64,000 nt of DNA from assembly GCF_003050905.1 (NCBI RefSeq), contig NZ_QAOT01000001.1; one strand, written 5' to 3'. This document shows positions 41,013 through 52,640 of the stretch, in pieces; the first letter of the stretch is position 1, and every line of letters begins with the position of its first letter. This DNA comes from Cereibacter_A azotoformans (GTDB lineage Bacteria > Pseudomonadota > Alphaproteobacteria > Rhodobacterales > Rhodobacteraceae). The notes under the pieces were generated by a model. The model was given only the letters and a program-made list of their open reading frames with translations, was not told where the DNA came from and made no database searches. The position numbers and the translations under genes were made by a program.

Positions 41013-42305
41013 TCACTCCAGCGTGCCGTCCGCTGCGATGCGCCCCTTGCCGCCCAGATAGGGATGCAGCACGGCCGGAAGCTCCACGGCGCCATCCTCC
41101 TGCTGGCCATTCTCGAGCACGGCGATCAGGCAGCGCCCCACCGCGAGGCCCGAGCCGTTCAGCGTGTGCACGAACTCGGGCTTGCCGCCGCCGGCCGGCC
41201 GGAAACGGGCGTTCATCCGCCGCGCCTGAAAGTCGCCGCAGACCGAGACCGAGCTGATCTCGCGGTAGGTGTTCTGCCCCGGCAGCCAGACCTCGAGGTC
41301 GTGCGTCCTTGTGGCGCCGAAGCCCATGTCGCCGGTGCAGAGCACGATGGTGCGATAGGGCAGGCCCAGCTTTTCGAGGATCGCCTCGGCGCAGCGGGTC
41401 ATGCGCTCATGCTCGTCCCGCGAGGTCTCGGGCGTGGTGATCGAGACCATCTCGACCTTCTCGAACTGGTGCTGGCGCAGCATGCCGGCCGTATCCTTGC
41501 CCGCGCTGCCCGCTTCCGAGCGGAAGCACTGGGTATGGGCGGTCATGCGGATCGGAAGCTGCGCTTCCTCGAGGATCTCGCCCGCCACCGTGTTCGTAAG
41601 GGTCACCTCGGCGGTGGGGATCAGCCACCAGCCGTTCGTGGTCTGGTAGCTGTCCTCCGAGAACTTGGGCAGCTGGCCGGTGCCGAACATGGCCTCGTCC
41701 TTCACGAGAACCGGGGTCCAGGTCTCGGTCAGCCCGTGCTCGGCCACATGGGTGTCGAGCATGAACTGCGCGAGCGCCCGGTGCACGCGGATCACCGCGC
41801 CCGTCAGCATCACGAAGCGGCTTCCCGACAGCTTGGCCGCCGTCGCGAAATCCATGCCGGGCTTCGCGCCGGCGATCTCGAAATGCTCCTTGGGCGTGAA
41901 GGAGAAGCTGCGCGGCGCACCCCAGCGGCGGATCTCGACGTTGGCGCTCTCGTCGGGCCCGTCCGGCACATCGTCGAGGGGCAGGTTCGGCAGCGCCACC
42001 AGCATGTCGCGCAGCCGCGCATCCTCGGCCGCGGCCTCCTCGTTCAGGCGGGCAATCTCGGCCTTCTTCTCGGCCACCAGGGCGCGCAGCCGCTCGAACT
42101 CGGCCTCGTCGCCGCGCGCCTTGGCCGCGCCCACGTCCTTCGAGGCGCGGTTCTGCTCGGCCTGCGCCGTCTCGGCGGCCAGGATCTTCGACCGCCGCGC
42201 CTCGTCGATCGCAAGGATCTCGCCCGAGAGCGCCGAGAGGCCCCGCCGCGCAAGGGCGGTGTCGAAGCGGTCGGGGTTCTCGCGGATGGCGCGGATGTCG
42301 TGCAT
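41013..42305 (-). CDS. serS: Serine-tRNA ligase
   Basis: A 430-residue class II synthetase. The N-terminal helical tRNA-binding arm is MHDIRAIRENPDRFDTALAR followed by a long coiled coil with Ala/Glu repeats (residues about 30-105). Class II motifs are visible at RFVMLTGAVIRVHRALAQFM, FRSEAGSAGKDTAGMLRQHQF, and GSGLAVGRCLIAVLENGQ. Length is normal. It stands alone on the minus strand, convergent with the transglycosylase. Confidence 0.96.
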   Translation of the reverse strand: MHDIRAIRENPDRFDTALARRGLSALSGEILAIDEARRSKILAAETAQAEQNRASKDVGAAKARGDEAEFERLRALVAEKKAEIARLNEEAAAEDARLRDMLVALPNLPLDDVPDGPDESANVEIRRWGAPRSFSFTPKEHFEIAGAKPGMDFATAAKLSGSRFVMLTGAVIRVHRALAQFMLDTHVAEHGLTETWTPVLVKDEAMFGTGQLPKFSEDSYQTTNGWWLIPTAEVTLTNTVAGEILEEAQLPIRMTAHTQCFRSEAGSAGKDTAGMLRQHQFEKVEMVSITTPETSRDEHERMTRCAEAILEKLGLPYRTIVLCTGDMGFGATRTHDLEVWLPGQNTYREISSVSVCGDFQARRMNARFRPAGGGKPEFVHTLNGSGLAVGRCLIAVLENGQQEDGAVELPAVLHPYLGGKGRIAADGTLE

Positions 42306-42392
42306 GGGTTCACCTTCGCTTGAGGATCGGGCCTCTATTGCCCGATCCCTTCCGCCAGGTGAACCGGAATCTTCCGCGGCGGGTTGACCGTC

Positions 42393-42965
42393 CTACTCGA
42401 TGACGGCGCAGGCAATGCGGTCGCCCGCGTCGCCGGCGGGCTGGCTCACGTAATCGTCAGGCCCCGAATGAAGCATCAGCGCCCGGCCCACGAGGTCCGA
42501 GTCGTTCTCGCTGCCCAGCTGGACGAAGGTGTTGAAGACCTGCGCGCGCAGGATCCCGTCGGCGCCGACATACTGGTTGGGCATGTCACCGGCATGAGGG
42601 CCTGTCTCGACCATGAGCCCGTGGTCGGTGTCGGCGAGGGCGAAGTGCCCGCCGGCGGACTCGAAGTTGTTGCCCTGGTCGCACTCGCCGTTCTCGTGGA
42701 TGTGGAAGCCGAGCCAGCTCTCGGCCGGCAGGCCCTGCAGGTCGAGCGTGATGAGGACGCCGTGCGGCAGCGGCGCAAGCTGGGCGGTGCCGATGGCGGT
42801 GCCGTCGCTGTTGATGAAGGTTGCCCGGCGCTCGGAGAAGCCCGCCTGTCCGGGAGCGGCCTGTGCATCGTGGGCATGTTGCGGCACGTCCTGTGCCAGC
42901 GCGGGCTGGGCGAGGGCCGGGCCGGCGAGCAGCGCGGCGGCGGCGAGGGTGATGGTCCTGTGCAT
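42393..42965 (-). CDS. sodC: Periplasmic copper/zinc superoxide dismutase
   Basis: A 190-residue exported Cu,Zn-SOD. The signal ends near Ala25 (PALAQ). Metal-site motifs are GFHIHENGECDQ (two His plus Cys), GGHFALADTDHG, and GPHAGDMPN; the C-terminal LMLHSGPDDYVSQPAG and GDRIACAVIE hold another copper His and the active-site Arg. Two cysteines (in GEC and RIAC) fit the conserved disulfide. It removes superoxide in the periplasm. The ATG at 42965 gives a normal signal peptide; the upstream extension is arginine-rich. Confidence 0.94.
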   Translation of the reverse strand: MHRTITLAAAALLAGPALAQPALAQDVPQHAHDAQAAPGQAGFSERRATFINSDGTAIGTAQLAPLPHGVLITLDLQGLPAESWLGFHIHENGECDQGNNFESAGGHFALADTDHGLMVETGPHAGDMPNQYVGADGILRAQVFNTFVQLGSENDSDLVGRALMLHSGPDDYVSQPAGDAGDRIACAVIE

Positions 42966-43209
42966 GGGTCTCCTCCTTCGGACGGGGCGTGTCGAGGGGC
43001 AACGGGGCGCGGCCAAGCCTGTTCCCGATCCAGGCGGTTACAGCCACCTTTGGCCCGCGCCGCCCGCACCCGATCCGCGCACCGGCCTTGGAACGGGCGG
43101 GATCGCGCATATATGGGCCGCCATGGCTTGCTTGCCATCGCGGCACCCCGCGGCTAGGGTGCGCCCCGCCAAAGTCCGGGCCTGACCCCCGGGTGTATCC
43201 AAGAGGACG

Positions 43210-43542
43210 ATGATGTTCGTGACCCCCGCCTTCGCTCAGGCCGCCGCTCCGGGTGGTGCTGCCGGCGCTTTCACCAGTTTCGTGCCGCTCATCCTGATCT
43301 TCGTGATCATGTATTTCCTTCTGATCCGTCCTCAGCAGAAGAAACTGAAGGAACACAAGGCGATGGTCGAGGCGCTGCGCCGCGGTGACCAGGTTCTCAC
43401 CGGCGGCGGCATCGTCGGCAAGGTGGTGAAGGTCCATGAGGACGGCATCATCGACGTCGAGATTGCCGAGGGCGTGAAGGTCCGCGTGATGAAGTCCACC
43501 ATCGTGCAGGTCATGTCCAAGACCGAACCTGCCGCCGCCTGA
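43210..43542 (+). CDS. yajC: YajC, preprotein translocase accessory subunit
   Basis: A 110-residue membrane protein with one transmembrane segment (FVPLILIFVIMYFLLIRP, residues about 21-38) followed by the conserved PQQKKLKEHKAMVEALRRGDQVLTGGGIVGKV. It joins SecDF in the holo-translocon. Two ATGs are adjacent; 43213 has slightly better spacing to AAGAGGA. It begins the sec-ccm cluster, 17 bases before secD. Confidence 0.95.
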   Translation: MMFVTPAFAQAAAPGGAAGAFTSFVPLILIFVIMYFLLIRPQQKKLKEHKAMVEALRRGDQVLTGGGIVGKVVKVHEDGIIDVEIAEGVKVRVMKSTIVQVMSKTEPAAA

Positions 43543-43559
43543 TCCAAGGTCCGGTCCAG

Positions 43560-45224
43560 ATGCTCCATTTCCCCGTTTGGAAGCGCGTTCTGATCTGGGG
43601 CATCTGCGCCCTTGCGATCCTCTACGCCGCGCCCAACTTCCTCTACGGCCGTGTCGAATCCCACAACGATGCGGTTGCAGCCATCGAGAAGGCCGGGGGG
43701 ACCGCCACCCCCGAGCAGGCGGAGGCGGTGGCGCTCTGGCCCGACTGGCTGCCCTCGAGCATCGTCAACCTCGGGCTCGACCTTCGCGGCGGGGCGCACC
43801 TGCTCGCCGAGGTCCGTGTCGAGGATGTCTATGAGGCCCGGATGGACGGGCTCTGGCCCGAGGTGCGCGACGCTCTGCGCGGCCTGCGCGACCAGGTGGG
43901 CTCGATCCGACGCCAGACGGCCCCCGCGGGCGAGCTGCGCATCGCCATCTCGCGCCCCGAGGGGATGCCCGCCGCGCTGGACGCCGCGCGCAAGCTGGCC
44001 CAGCCGGTGATTTCCTTCACCGGCATGGGGCAGAGCGACATCGAGGTGTCGAGCCAGAACGACGTGCTGGTGATCCGCCTGACGGATGCCGAGCGCACGG
44101 CGATGGACAGCCGGACCGTTCAGCAGAGCCTCGAGATCATCCGCCGGCGTGTCGATGAGGTGGGCACGCGCGAGCCCACCATCCAGCGCCAGGGCGAGGA
44201 CCGGATCCTGATCCAGGTCCCCGGCATCGGCTCGGCCGCCGAACTCAAGTCGCTGATCGGTACCACGGCCAAGCTGACCTTCCACCCGGTCCTGAGCCGC
44301 ACCGCCGAGGCGCCGCCAAGCGCCAGTGGCGACCTCGTGCTGCCGGCCTCCAACGAGCAGGGGATCTACTACGTCCTCGAGCGCGCGCCCGTCGTGACGG
44401 GCGAGGAGTTGGTCGATGCCCAGCCCTCGTTCGACCAGAACAACCGCCCGGCCGTGAGCTTCCGCTTCAACCCCTCGGGGGCGCGGCTCTTCGGCGACTA
44501 TACCGCGCAGAACATCGGCAAGCCCTTTGCGATCGTTCTCGATGACGAGGTGATCTCGGCGCCGGTGATTCAGGCCCATATCGCGGGCGGATCGGGCATC
44601 ATCACCGGCAACTTTTCGGTCGAGGAATCCACGGAACTCGCGGTCCTGCTTCGCGCGGGTGCGCTTCCGGCCGAGATGACCTTCCTCGAGGAACGCACCA
44701 TCGGCCCCGAGCTGGGGCAGGATTCCATCGATGCCGGCCGCACCGCGGCCATCGTCGGCATGATCGCCGTCGTGGCCTTCATGATCGCAAGCTACGGCTG
44801 GTTCGGCGTGCTGGCCAACATCGCGCTCGCGATCAACATGATGGCGATCCTGGCGCTTCTGTCCGTGATCGGGGCGACCCTGACGCTGCCCGGCATCGCC
44901 GGAATCGTGCTGACCATCGGCGTTGCGGTCGATGCCAACGTGCTGATCTTCGAGCGCATCCGCGAGGAACTGCGGCAGGGCAAGATGCCCGCGCGGGCCA
45001 TCGAGCTTGGCTTTCAGAAGGCCTTCTCGGCGATCCTCGACGCGAACGCGACCACCTTCCTCGTCGCCGTCATCATGTTCCTCGTGGGTGCGGGTCCGGT
45101 GCGGGGCTTTGCCGTCACGCTGACCATCGGCATCTTCACCTCGGTCTTCACGGCCGTCTATGTCACCCGGATCCTTGTCGCCACCTGGTTCGCCTGGCGG
45201 CGGCCGCGTGCGATCGTCGTCTGA
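43560..45224 (+). CDS. secD: SecD, protein translocase subunit
   Basis: A 554-residue RND-type membrane protein. One N-terminal helix, a large periplasmic domain starting LGLDLRGGAHLLAEVRVEDV, and five C-terminal helices with GIAGIVLTIGVAVDANVLIFERIREEL, the family's proton-path motif. With SecF and YajC it uses the proton gradient to help pull proteins across the inner membrane. A nine-base gap separates it from secF. Confidence 0.97.
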   Translation: MLHFPVWKRVLIWGICALAILYAAPNFLYGRVESHNDAVAAIEKAGGTATPEQAEAVALWPDWLPSSIVNLGLDLRGGAHLLAEVRVEDVYEARMDGLWPEVRDALRGLRDQVGSIRRQTAPAGELRIAISRPEGMPAALDAARKLAQPVISFTGMGQSDIEVSSQNDVLVIRLTDAERTAMDSRTVQQSLEIIRRRVDEVGTREPTIQRQGEDRILIQVPGIGSAAELKSLIGTTAKLTFHPVLSRTAEAPPSASGDLVLPASNEQGIYYVLERAPVVTGEELVDAQPSFDQNNRPAVSFRFNPSGARLFGDYTAQNIGKPFAIVLDDEVISAPVIQAHIAGGSGIITGNFSVEESTELAVLLRAGALPAEMTFLEERTIGPELGQDSIDAGRTAAIVGMIAVVAFMIASYGWFGVLANIALAINMMAILALLSVIGATLTLPGIAGIVLTIGVAVDANVLIFERIREELRQGKMPARAIELGFQKAFSAILDANATTFLVAVIMFLVGAGPVRGFAVTLTIGIFTSVFTAVYVTRILVATWFAWRRPRAIVV

Positions 45225-45233
45225 GGAGTTCCC

Positions 45234-46208
45234 ATGGCCTTCCGCCTCAAGCTCTGCCCCGAGAAGACGAACATCAACTTCTTCCGCGCCGCGCCGTTGA
45301 CCTTCGGCTTCTCGGTGTTCCTCATGGTGGCCTCGCTCGTCGTGTGGCTGACGATGGGACTGAACTTCGGGATCGACTTCCGCGGCGGCACCACGATCCG
45401 CACCGAATCCACCCAGCCCGTGGATGTGGGCGCCTACCGCACCGCGCTGCAGGGGCTCGAACTTGGGGACATCTCGATCACCGAGGTGTTCGACCCCGGC
45501 TTCCGCGAGGATCAGCATGTCGCGATGGTCCGCATCGGGGCGCAGGACGACACCCAGTCGATCACGCCCGAGCAGATCGCGACGGTCGAGGCCGCGCTTC
45601 AGACGGTCGATCCCACGATCACCTTCCCGTCGGTCGAGTCGGTCGGGCCCAAGGTCTCGTCCGAGCTGATCTGGTCGGCGATCACGGCGGTTGCGGCGGC
45701 CTGTGCGGGCATCGCCTTCTACATCTGGCTCAGGTTCGAATGGCAGTTCGCCGTGGGCTCGGTGGCGGCGCTGGTCCATGACGTGCTCGTGACGATCGGG
45801 GTCTTCGCGCTGTTCCAGATCCGGTTCGACCTGACGACGGTGGCGGCGCTTCTGACCGTTCTGGGCTATTCGATCAACGACACGGTGGTGGTCTTCGACC
45901 GGCTTCGCGAGAACCTCGTGAAATACAAGTCGATGCCGCTGCGCGACGTGATGAACCTGTCGGTCAACGAGACCCTGAGCCGGACGCTCATGACGCTGAT
46001 GACGACGCTGATCGCGCTGAGCGCGCTGCTGGTCTTCGGCGGCGACGTGATCCGCGGCTTTGTCTTCGCCATCACCTTTGGCGTGGTGATCGGAACCTAT
46101 TCCTCGATCTACATGGCCAAGAACATCGTGCTCTATCTCGGCGTTGACCGCGGAGGGCCGAAGAAGGACAGCAAGGCGGGCACCCAGTTCGCCAACATCG
46201 ACGCGTGA
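45234..46208 (+). CDS. secF: SecF, protein translocase subunit
   Basis: A 324-residue six-helix protein with the same architecture as SecD: the FGIDFRGGTTIRTES start of the periplasmic domain, and the LLTVLGYSINDTVVVFDRLREN motif near residue 205. It acts as SecD's partner. A good GAGGAG precedes the ATG. A hairpin follows 6 bases after the stop. Confidence 0.97.
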   Translation: MAFRLKLCPEKTNINFFRAAPLTFGFSVFLMVASLVVWLTMGLNFGIDFRGGTTIRTESTQPVDVGAYRTALQGLELGDISITEVFDPGFREDQHVAMVRIGAQDDTQSITPEQIATVEAALQTVDPTITFPSVESVGPKVSSELIWSAITAVAAACAGIAFYIWLRFEWQFAVGSVAALVHDVLVTIGVFALFQIRFDLTTVAALLTVLGYSINDTVVVFDRLRENLVKYKSMPLRDVMNLSVNETLSRTLMTLMTTLIALSALLVFGGDVIRGFVFAITFGVVIGTYSSIYMAKNIVLYLGVDRGGPKKDSKAGTQFANIDA

Positions 46209-46213
46209 CGCAA

Positions 46214-46234
46214 GGGGCGGCGGGACGCCGCCCC
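46214..46234 (+). terminator. Hairpin after secF
   Basis: GGGGCGGCG (46214-46222) and CGCCGCCCC (46226-46234) form a perfect 9-bp stem with a three-base loop, 6 bases after the secF stop. It lacks a T-run and may only attenuate transcription into the downstream ccm genes. Confidence 0.55.
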
Positions 46235-46371
46235 CGTGCCTCGCGGACCGGCTTGCAGAGTGCCCGTTGCGGTCGCTTGTGTTCCCGACCGCGCCCGGCC
46301 CGGCTCGTGCCGCCGGGCCGGCTGTCGCAGGGCCGCCCCGGTGGCCCGGCGCCCGATGAGGAGGATCCCTG

Positions 46372-46725
46372 ATGCGACTGACCGAGATTGCCTATGACAG
46401 CGCCCGACCCGTCGAGGGCTACGGCCCCGGCTATTTCCGCATCGGCGGGCAGGTGCTGGAGGGGGCCTGCCTGATCTCGCCCTGGGGCGCCGGCCCCTGG
46501 GGCGGGCTCGAGGACACGTCCGGCCCGCTGGCCCTCGCCGACCGGATCGACGTGCTCTTCGTGGGAATGGGCGCCGACGTGGCCCATGTGCCTCGCGCCT
46601 TCCGGGCGGCTCTGGAAGAGGCCGGTGTCGGGGTCGAGACCATGTCCTCGCCCGCCGCCTGCCGGACCTACAACGTCCTCCTCTCCGAAGGCCGCCGCGT
46701 CGCCATCGCGCTGCTGCCCGTCTGA
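46372..46725 (+). CDS. Mth938-like (DUF498/NDUFAF3-type) domain protein
   Basis: A 117-residue single-domain protein of the Mth938 family. It has the IAYDSARPVEGYGPGYFRIGG start, and ends with TMSSPAACRTYNVLLSEGRRVAIALLPV, whose Ser-x-Ala-Ala-x-x-Thr-Tyr-Asn motif is characteristic. A mitochondrial relative (NDUFAF3) takes part in complex I assembly; bacterial members are untested. Strong GAGGAGGA precedes the ATG. In Rhodobacterales this gene is commonly found between secF and ccmA. Confidence 0.85.
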   Translation: MRLTEIAYDSARPVEGYGPGYFRIGGQVLEGACLISPWGAGPWGGLEDTSGPLALADRIDVLFVGMGADVAHVPRAFRAALEEAGVGVETMSSPAACRTYNVLLSEGRRVAIALLPV

Positions 46726-46818
46726 TCTGGCACGCGCCGGATGGGGAGCCCTGCACCCTCGCGCGACCCCGGTCCGGCGACCCTTCCGCTGCCGCGCGGG
46801 ATGCGCTAGGGCGGGGGC

Positions 46819-47457
46819 ATGGACCTGACCGTCACCGACCTCGCCTGCGCCCGTGGCGGCGTGACCGTGCTCGAGCGCGTGAACTTCCGGCTTGCGGCGG
46901 GCGCGGCGCTGATCCTCCGGGGGCCGAACGGGATCGGCAAGACCACCCTGCTGCGCACGGTGGCGGGCCTGCAGCCGGCGGTGGCGGGCGACGTGTCGAT
47001 GGCGCCCGAGTCCGTGGCCTATGCGGCCCATGCCGACGGGCTCAAGGCTACGCTGACCGTGGCCGAGAACCTCGCCTTCTGGGCCGCGATCTACGGCACC
47101 GACGAGGTTTCCCGCGCGATGGAGCGGATGAACCTCGCGGCGCTCGCCGATCGGCAGGCGCAGAATCTCTCGGCCGGCCAGAAGCGGCGTCTCGGGCTCG
47201 CGCGGTTGCTGGTGACGGGGCGGCCGCTCTGGGTGCTGGACGAGCCGACGGTCTCGCTCGACGTGGCCTCCGTCGCGCTCTTCGGAACGGTCGTGCGCGA
47301 GCATCTGGCCTCGGGCGGCTCGGCCCTCATGGCCACCCACATCGACCTCGGGCTGGCCGAGGCCGAGGTGCTGGACCTGACGCCCTGCCGCGCCCGGTCC
47401 CCAGCCTCCGCCGGGCCCGGGACCGACGACGACCCGTTTGCCGGAGTGACGGCATGA
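46819..47457 (+). CDS. ccmA: CcmA, haem exporter ATPase
   Basis: A 212-residue ABC ATPase (HelA in Rhodobacter). Walker A is GPNGIGKTTLL, the signature LSAGQKRRLGLARLL, and Walker B LWVLDEPTVSLD. With CcmB and CcmC it forms the CcmABCD complex, releasing haem-loaded CcmE in cytochrome c maturation. Its stop overlaps the ccmB start by four bases (ATGA). Confidence 0.95.
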   Translation: MDLTVTDLACARGGVTVLERVNFRLAAGAALILRGPNGIGKTTLLRTVAGLQPAVAGDVSMAPESVAYAAHADGLKATLTVAENLAFWAAIYGTDEVSRAMERMNLAALADRQAQNLSAGQKRRLGLARLLVTGRPLWVLDEPTVSLDVASVALFGTVVREHLASGGSALMATHIDLGLAEAEVLDLTPCRARSPASAGPGTDDDPFAGVTA

Positions 47458-48110
47458 TCGCGCTTCTCCTCCGGGATCTTCGTCTTGCGCTGAGGGCCGG
47501 GGGGGGCTTCGGCCTCGGGCTGGCCTTCTTCCTGCTGGTGGCGGTTCTCGTGCCCCTCGGCGTCGGGCCCGAGCCCGCGACGCTGGCCCGGATCGCGCCC
47601 GGCATCCTCTGGGTGGGGGCGCTGCTGGCCTGCCTGCTCTCGCTCGACCGGATCTTCGCCCTCGATCACGAGGACGGCTCGCTCGACCTGCTGGCCACGG
47701 CGCCGATCCCGCTGGAAGGGGTCGTCGCGGTCAAGGCCGCCGCCCACTGGATCGTCACGGGTCTGCCGCTCACGCTGGTCTCGCCGCTCCTCGGGCTGCT
47801 GATGAACCTGCCGCCCGACGGCTACCCGCTCCTGCTGGCCTCGCTGGCCATCGGCACGCCGGCGCTGTCGGTCATCGGCACCTTCGGCGCGGCGCTCACC
47901 GTGGGGTTGAAGCGCGGCGGGTTGCTCCTCAGCCTGCTGGTCCTGCCGCTCTATGTCCCGACGCTCGTCTTCGGCGCCGAGGCCGTGCGCAGAGGGGCCG
48001 CGGGCATGGATGTCGCCACCCCCTTCCTCCTCCTCGGAGGCATCACGGCGGGCGTGGCGGCCCTGCTACCTTTCGCCTCAGCGGCAGCCGTCAGGATAAA
48101 TCTCAGGTAA
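47454..48110 (+). CDS. ccmB: CcmB, haem exporter permease
   Basis: A 218-residue membrane protein with six hydrophobic segments (HelB). The FFLLVAVLVPLGVGPEP first helix and LDLLATAPIPLEGVVAVK loop are typical. It is the permease partner of CcmA in haem handling for c-type cytochromes. It ends 48 bases before ccmC. Confidence 0.94.
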   Translation: MIALLLRDLRLALRAGGGFGLGLAFFLLVAVLVPLGVGPEPATLARIAPGILWVGALLACLLSLDRIFALDHEDGSLDLLATAPIPLEGVVAVKAAAHWIVTGLPLTLVSPLLGLLMNLPPDGYPLLLASLAIGTPALSVIGTFGAALTVGLKRGGLLLSLLVLPLYVPTLVFGAEAVRRGAAGMDVATPFLLLGGITAGVAALLPFASAAAVRINLR

Positions 48111-48158
48111 CGAACTCGCGGCTTGAATCCGCGCACGGAACCGCCTAGCTCCAAGGCC

Positions 48159-48887
48159 ATGTCGATCTGGGAATACGCCAACCCGAAGAAGTTCATGGAG
48201 ACCTCCTCCATCGCGCTGCCCTGGGCCGCGGCCGGGGCGCTGCTGTGCCTGCTGGTCGGGCTGGTGTGGGGGTTCTTCTTCACGCCCGATGACTACAAGC
48301 AGGGATCGACCGTCAAGATCATCTATCTGCATGTGCCCTCGGCGCTGATGGCGATCAACGCGTGGTTGATGATGCTGGTCGCCTCGCTGATCTGGCTGGT
48401 GCGCCGGCACCATGTCTCCGCGCTGGCCGCGAAGGCGGCCGGGCCTGTGGGGCTGACCTTCACCCTGGTCGCGCTCGTCACCGGCGCGGTCTGGGGCCAG
48501 CCGATGTGGGGCACCTGGTGGGCCTGGGATCCGCGGCTGACCTCGTTCCTGATCCTCGCGCTCTTCTACCTCGGCTACATCGCGCTCTGGCAGGCGATCG
48601 AGAACCCGGATACGGCGGCTGATCTGACTTCGGTGCTCTGCATCGTCGGCTCGGTCTTCGCCGTCCTCAGCCGCTATGCGGTGAACTTCTGGAACCAGGG
48701 GCTGCATCAGGGCGCCTCGCTCTCGCTCGACAAGGAAGAGAATGTGGCGGATGTCTTCTACTTCCCGCTCCTCGTCTGCATCGGCGGCTTCGTCCTGCTC
48801 TTCCTGACGCTCGTGCTGCTGCGCACCCGGACCGAGATCCGCGTCCGCCGCGTCCAGGCGCTGCTCGCGCGGGAGCGGATGGCATGA
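48159..48887 (+). CDS. ccmC: CcmC, haem-handling protein
   Basis: A 242-residue six-helix protein (HelC) with the tryptophan-rich WD motif WGQPMWGTWWAWDPRLTS, which binds haem at the periplasmic face. It loads haem on CcmE. The ATG at 48159 gives the family start MSIWEYANPKKFMETS. Its stop overlaps ccmD (ATGA). Confidence 0.96.
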   Translation: MSIWEYANPKKFMETSSIALPWAAAGALLCLLVGLVWGFFFTPDDYKQGSTVKIIYLHVPSALMAINAWLMMLVASLIWLVRRHHVSALAAKAAGPVGLTFTLVALVTGAVWGQPMWGTWWAWDPRLTSFLILALFYLGYIALWQAIENPDTAADLTSVLCIVGSVFAVLSRYAVNFWNQGLHQGASLSLDKEENVADVFYFPLLVCIGGFVLLFLTLVLLRTRTEIRVRRVQALLARERMA

Positions 48888-49045
48888 TGCCGGATCTGGG
48901 CAAATACGCCTTCTCGGTGCTGACCGCCTACGGCGCCTCCCTCGCGCTTCTCGGCGCGCTTGTCGTGCTGTCGCTGTGGCGGGGCGCGCGGGTGCGGCGG
49001 CTGCTGCGCGACGTCGAACGGCGTCAGGGGCGGACGGATGGCTAA
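48884..49045 (+). CDS. ccmD: CcmD, small haem exporter subunit
   Basis: A 53-residue protein with one transmembrane helix (FSVLTAYGASLALLGALVVL, residues about 9-28) and a basic cytoplasmic tail (RGARVRRLLRDVERRQ). CcmD (HelD) stabilises CcmABC and helps release holo-CcmE. It overlaps ccmC by four bases and ccmG by eight. The gene is too short for usual gene-length cut-offs, but its size, start and position fit well. Confidence 0.9.
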   Translation: MMPDLGKYAFSVLTAYGASLALLGALVVLSLWRGARVRRLLRDVERRQGRTDG

Positions 49046-49577
49046 GGCGCTGATGCTCGTGCCGCCGCTGCTCTTTGCGGGGCTGGCGGCCACCTTCTTC
49101 CTCGGCATGCAGCGCGAGAACCCCGATGAGCTGCCCTCCGCGCTCGCGGGCAAGCCGGCACCCGCCGTGCAGCTGACCGGGATGACCGGCGCCGCGCCCT
49201 TTACCGACGCAACCCTGCGCGAGCCGGGGGTGAAGCTCGTGAACTACTGGGCGAGCTGGTGCGCGCCCTGCCGGGTCGAGGCACCGACGCTCGAGAAGCT
49301 CGCGGCCGAGGGTGTGGCGATCCACGGTGTGAACTACAAGGACAAGCCCGAGAACGCTCAGGCTTTCCTTGCGGAACTCGGCAATCCCTACGCCACGATG
49401 GGCGCCGACCCGAACGGCCGCATGGCGCTCGACTGGGGCGTCTATGGCGTGCCCGAGACCTATGTGATCGACGGCGAAGGACGCATCATCCTGCGCTTCC
49501 CCGGTCCCGTGACCGAGCGGACGCTGCAGGAGACCATCCGCCCCGCGATGGAAAAGGCCGCCGCACCCACGAACTGA
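49038..49577 (+). CDS. ccmG: CcmG/DsbE, cytochrome c maturation thioredoxin
   Basis: A 179-residue membrane-anchored thioredoxin-like protein (HelX). The N-terminal helix is residues 4-23, and the active site is WASWCAPC (Cys75, Cys78), followed by the GVYGVPETYVID cis-proline loop. It reduces apocytochrome c cysteines so haem can be attached. It overlaps ccmD by 8 bases, ending the sec-ccm cluster. A reverse-oriented hairpin repeat follows. Confidence 0.96.
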   Translation: MAKALMLVPPLLFAGLAATFFLGMQRENPDELPSALAGKPAPAVQLTGMTGAAPFTDATLREPGVKLVNYWASWCAPCRVEAPTLEKLAAEGVAIHGVNYKDKPENAQAFLAELGNPYATMGADPNGRMALDWGVYGVPETYVIDGEGRIILRFPGPVTERTLQETIRPAMEKAAAPTN

Positions 49578-49609
49578 GGGCCTCCGCGCCCGAAGGCGCA
49601 TCCGCCGGC

Positions 49610-49650
49610 TTTCATTCTGGCCCAAATATCCCCGCCGGAGGCTCCGACGG
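49610..49650 (-). repeat. Intergenic hairpin-plus-tail repeat, copy 3
   Basis: On the minus strand CCGTCGGAGCCTCCGGCGG (49650-49632) forms a stem with one mismatch, followed by GGATATTTGGGCCAGAATGAAAG-type tail ending at 49610. The tail matches copies 1 and 2 in order, with a different stem sequence. It lies between convergent ccmG and acnA, in acnA's direction. Confidence 0.75.
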
Positions 49651-49733
49651 TCGATCCTGTCGCGCCATCGCCCGGCCCGCGCAGCAGAACGCCCCGGCCT
49701 TTCGACCGGGGCGCATCGCGTTCAGATCCGTTC

Positions 49734-52418
<2,685 letters not shown>

Positions 52419-52640
52419 TCGGTCCTCCTGGCGCCGTGGCGAGGGTTGGGCTTGGTGCTCCGAGCGCGTTTTGCCCCACCGGGCATGGTCGCGCAAGGGA
52501 GATGGCGGCGTTGTATACTGATGTATGCCGAAAATCCAGTGTCATCCTGCGGCTTTTTCGCGGGTCAGCCTCGCAAAACCTTGATTGGAACGGGTGCGGC
52601 AGGCAGGGCTAGAACGGGGGACAGAGAACAGGGAGACCTC

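Noticed and set aside
43332..45779. An 815-codon minus frame over secD and secF
   Set aside because: It is antisense, dominated by His, Arg, Asp and Gly, with no recognisable domain.
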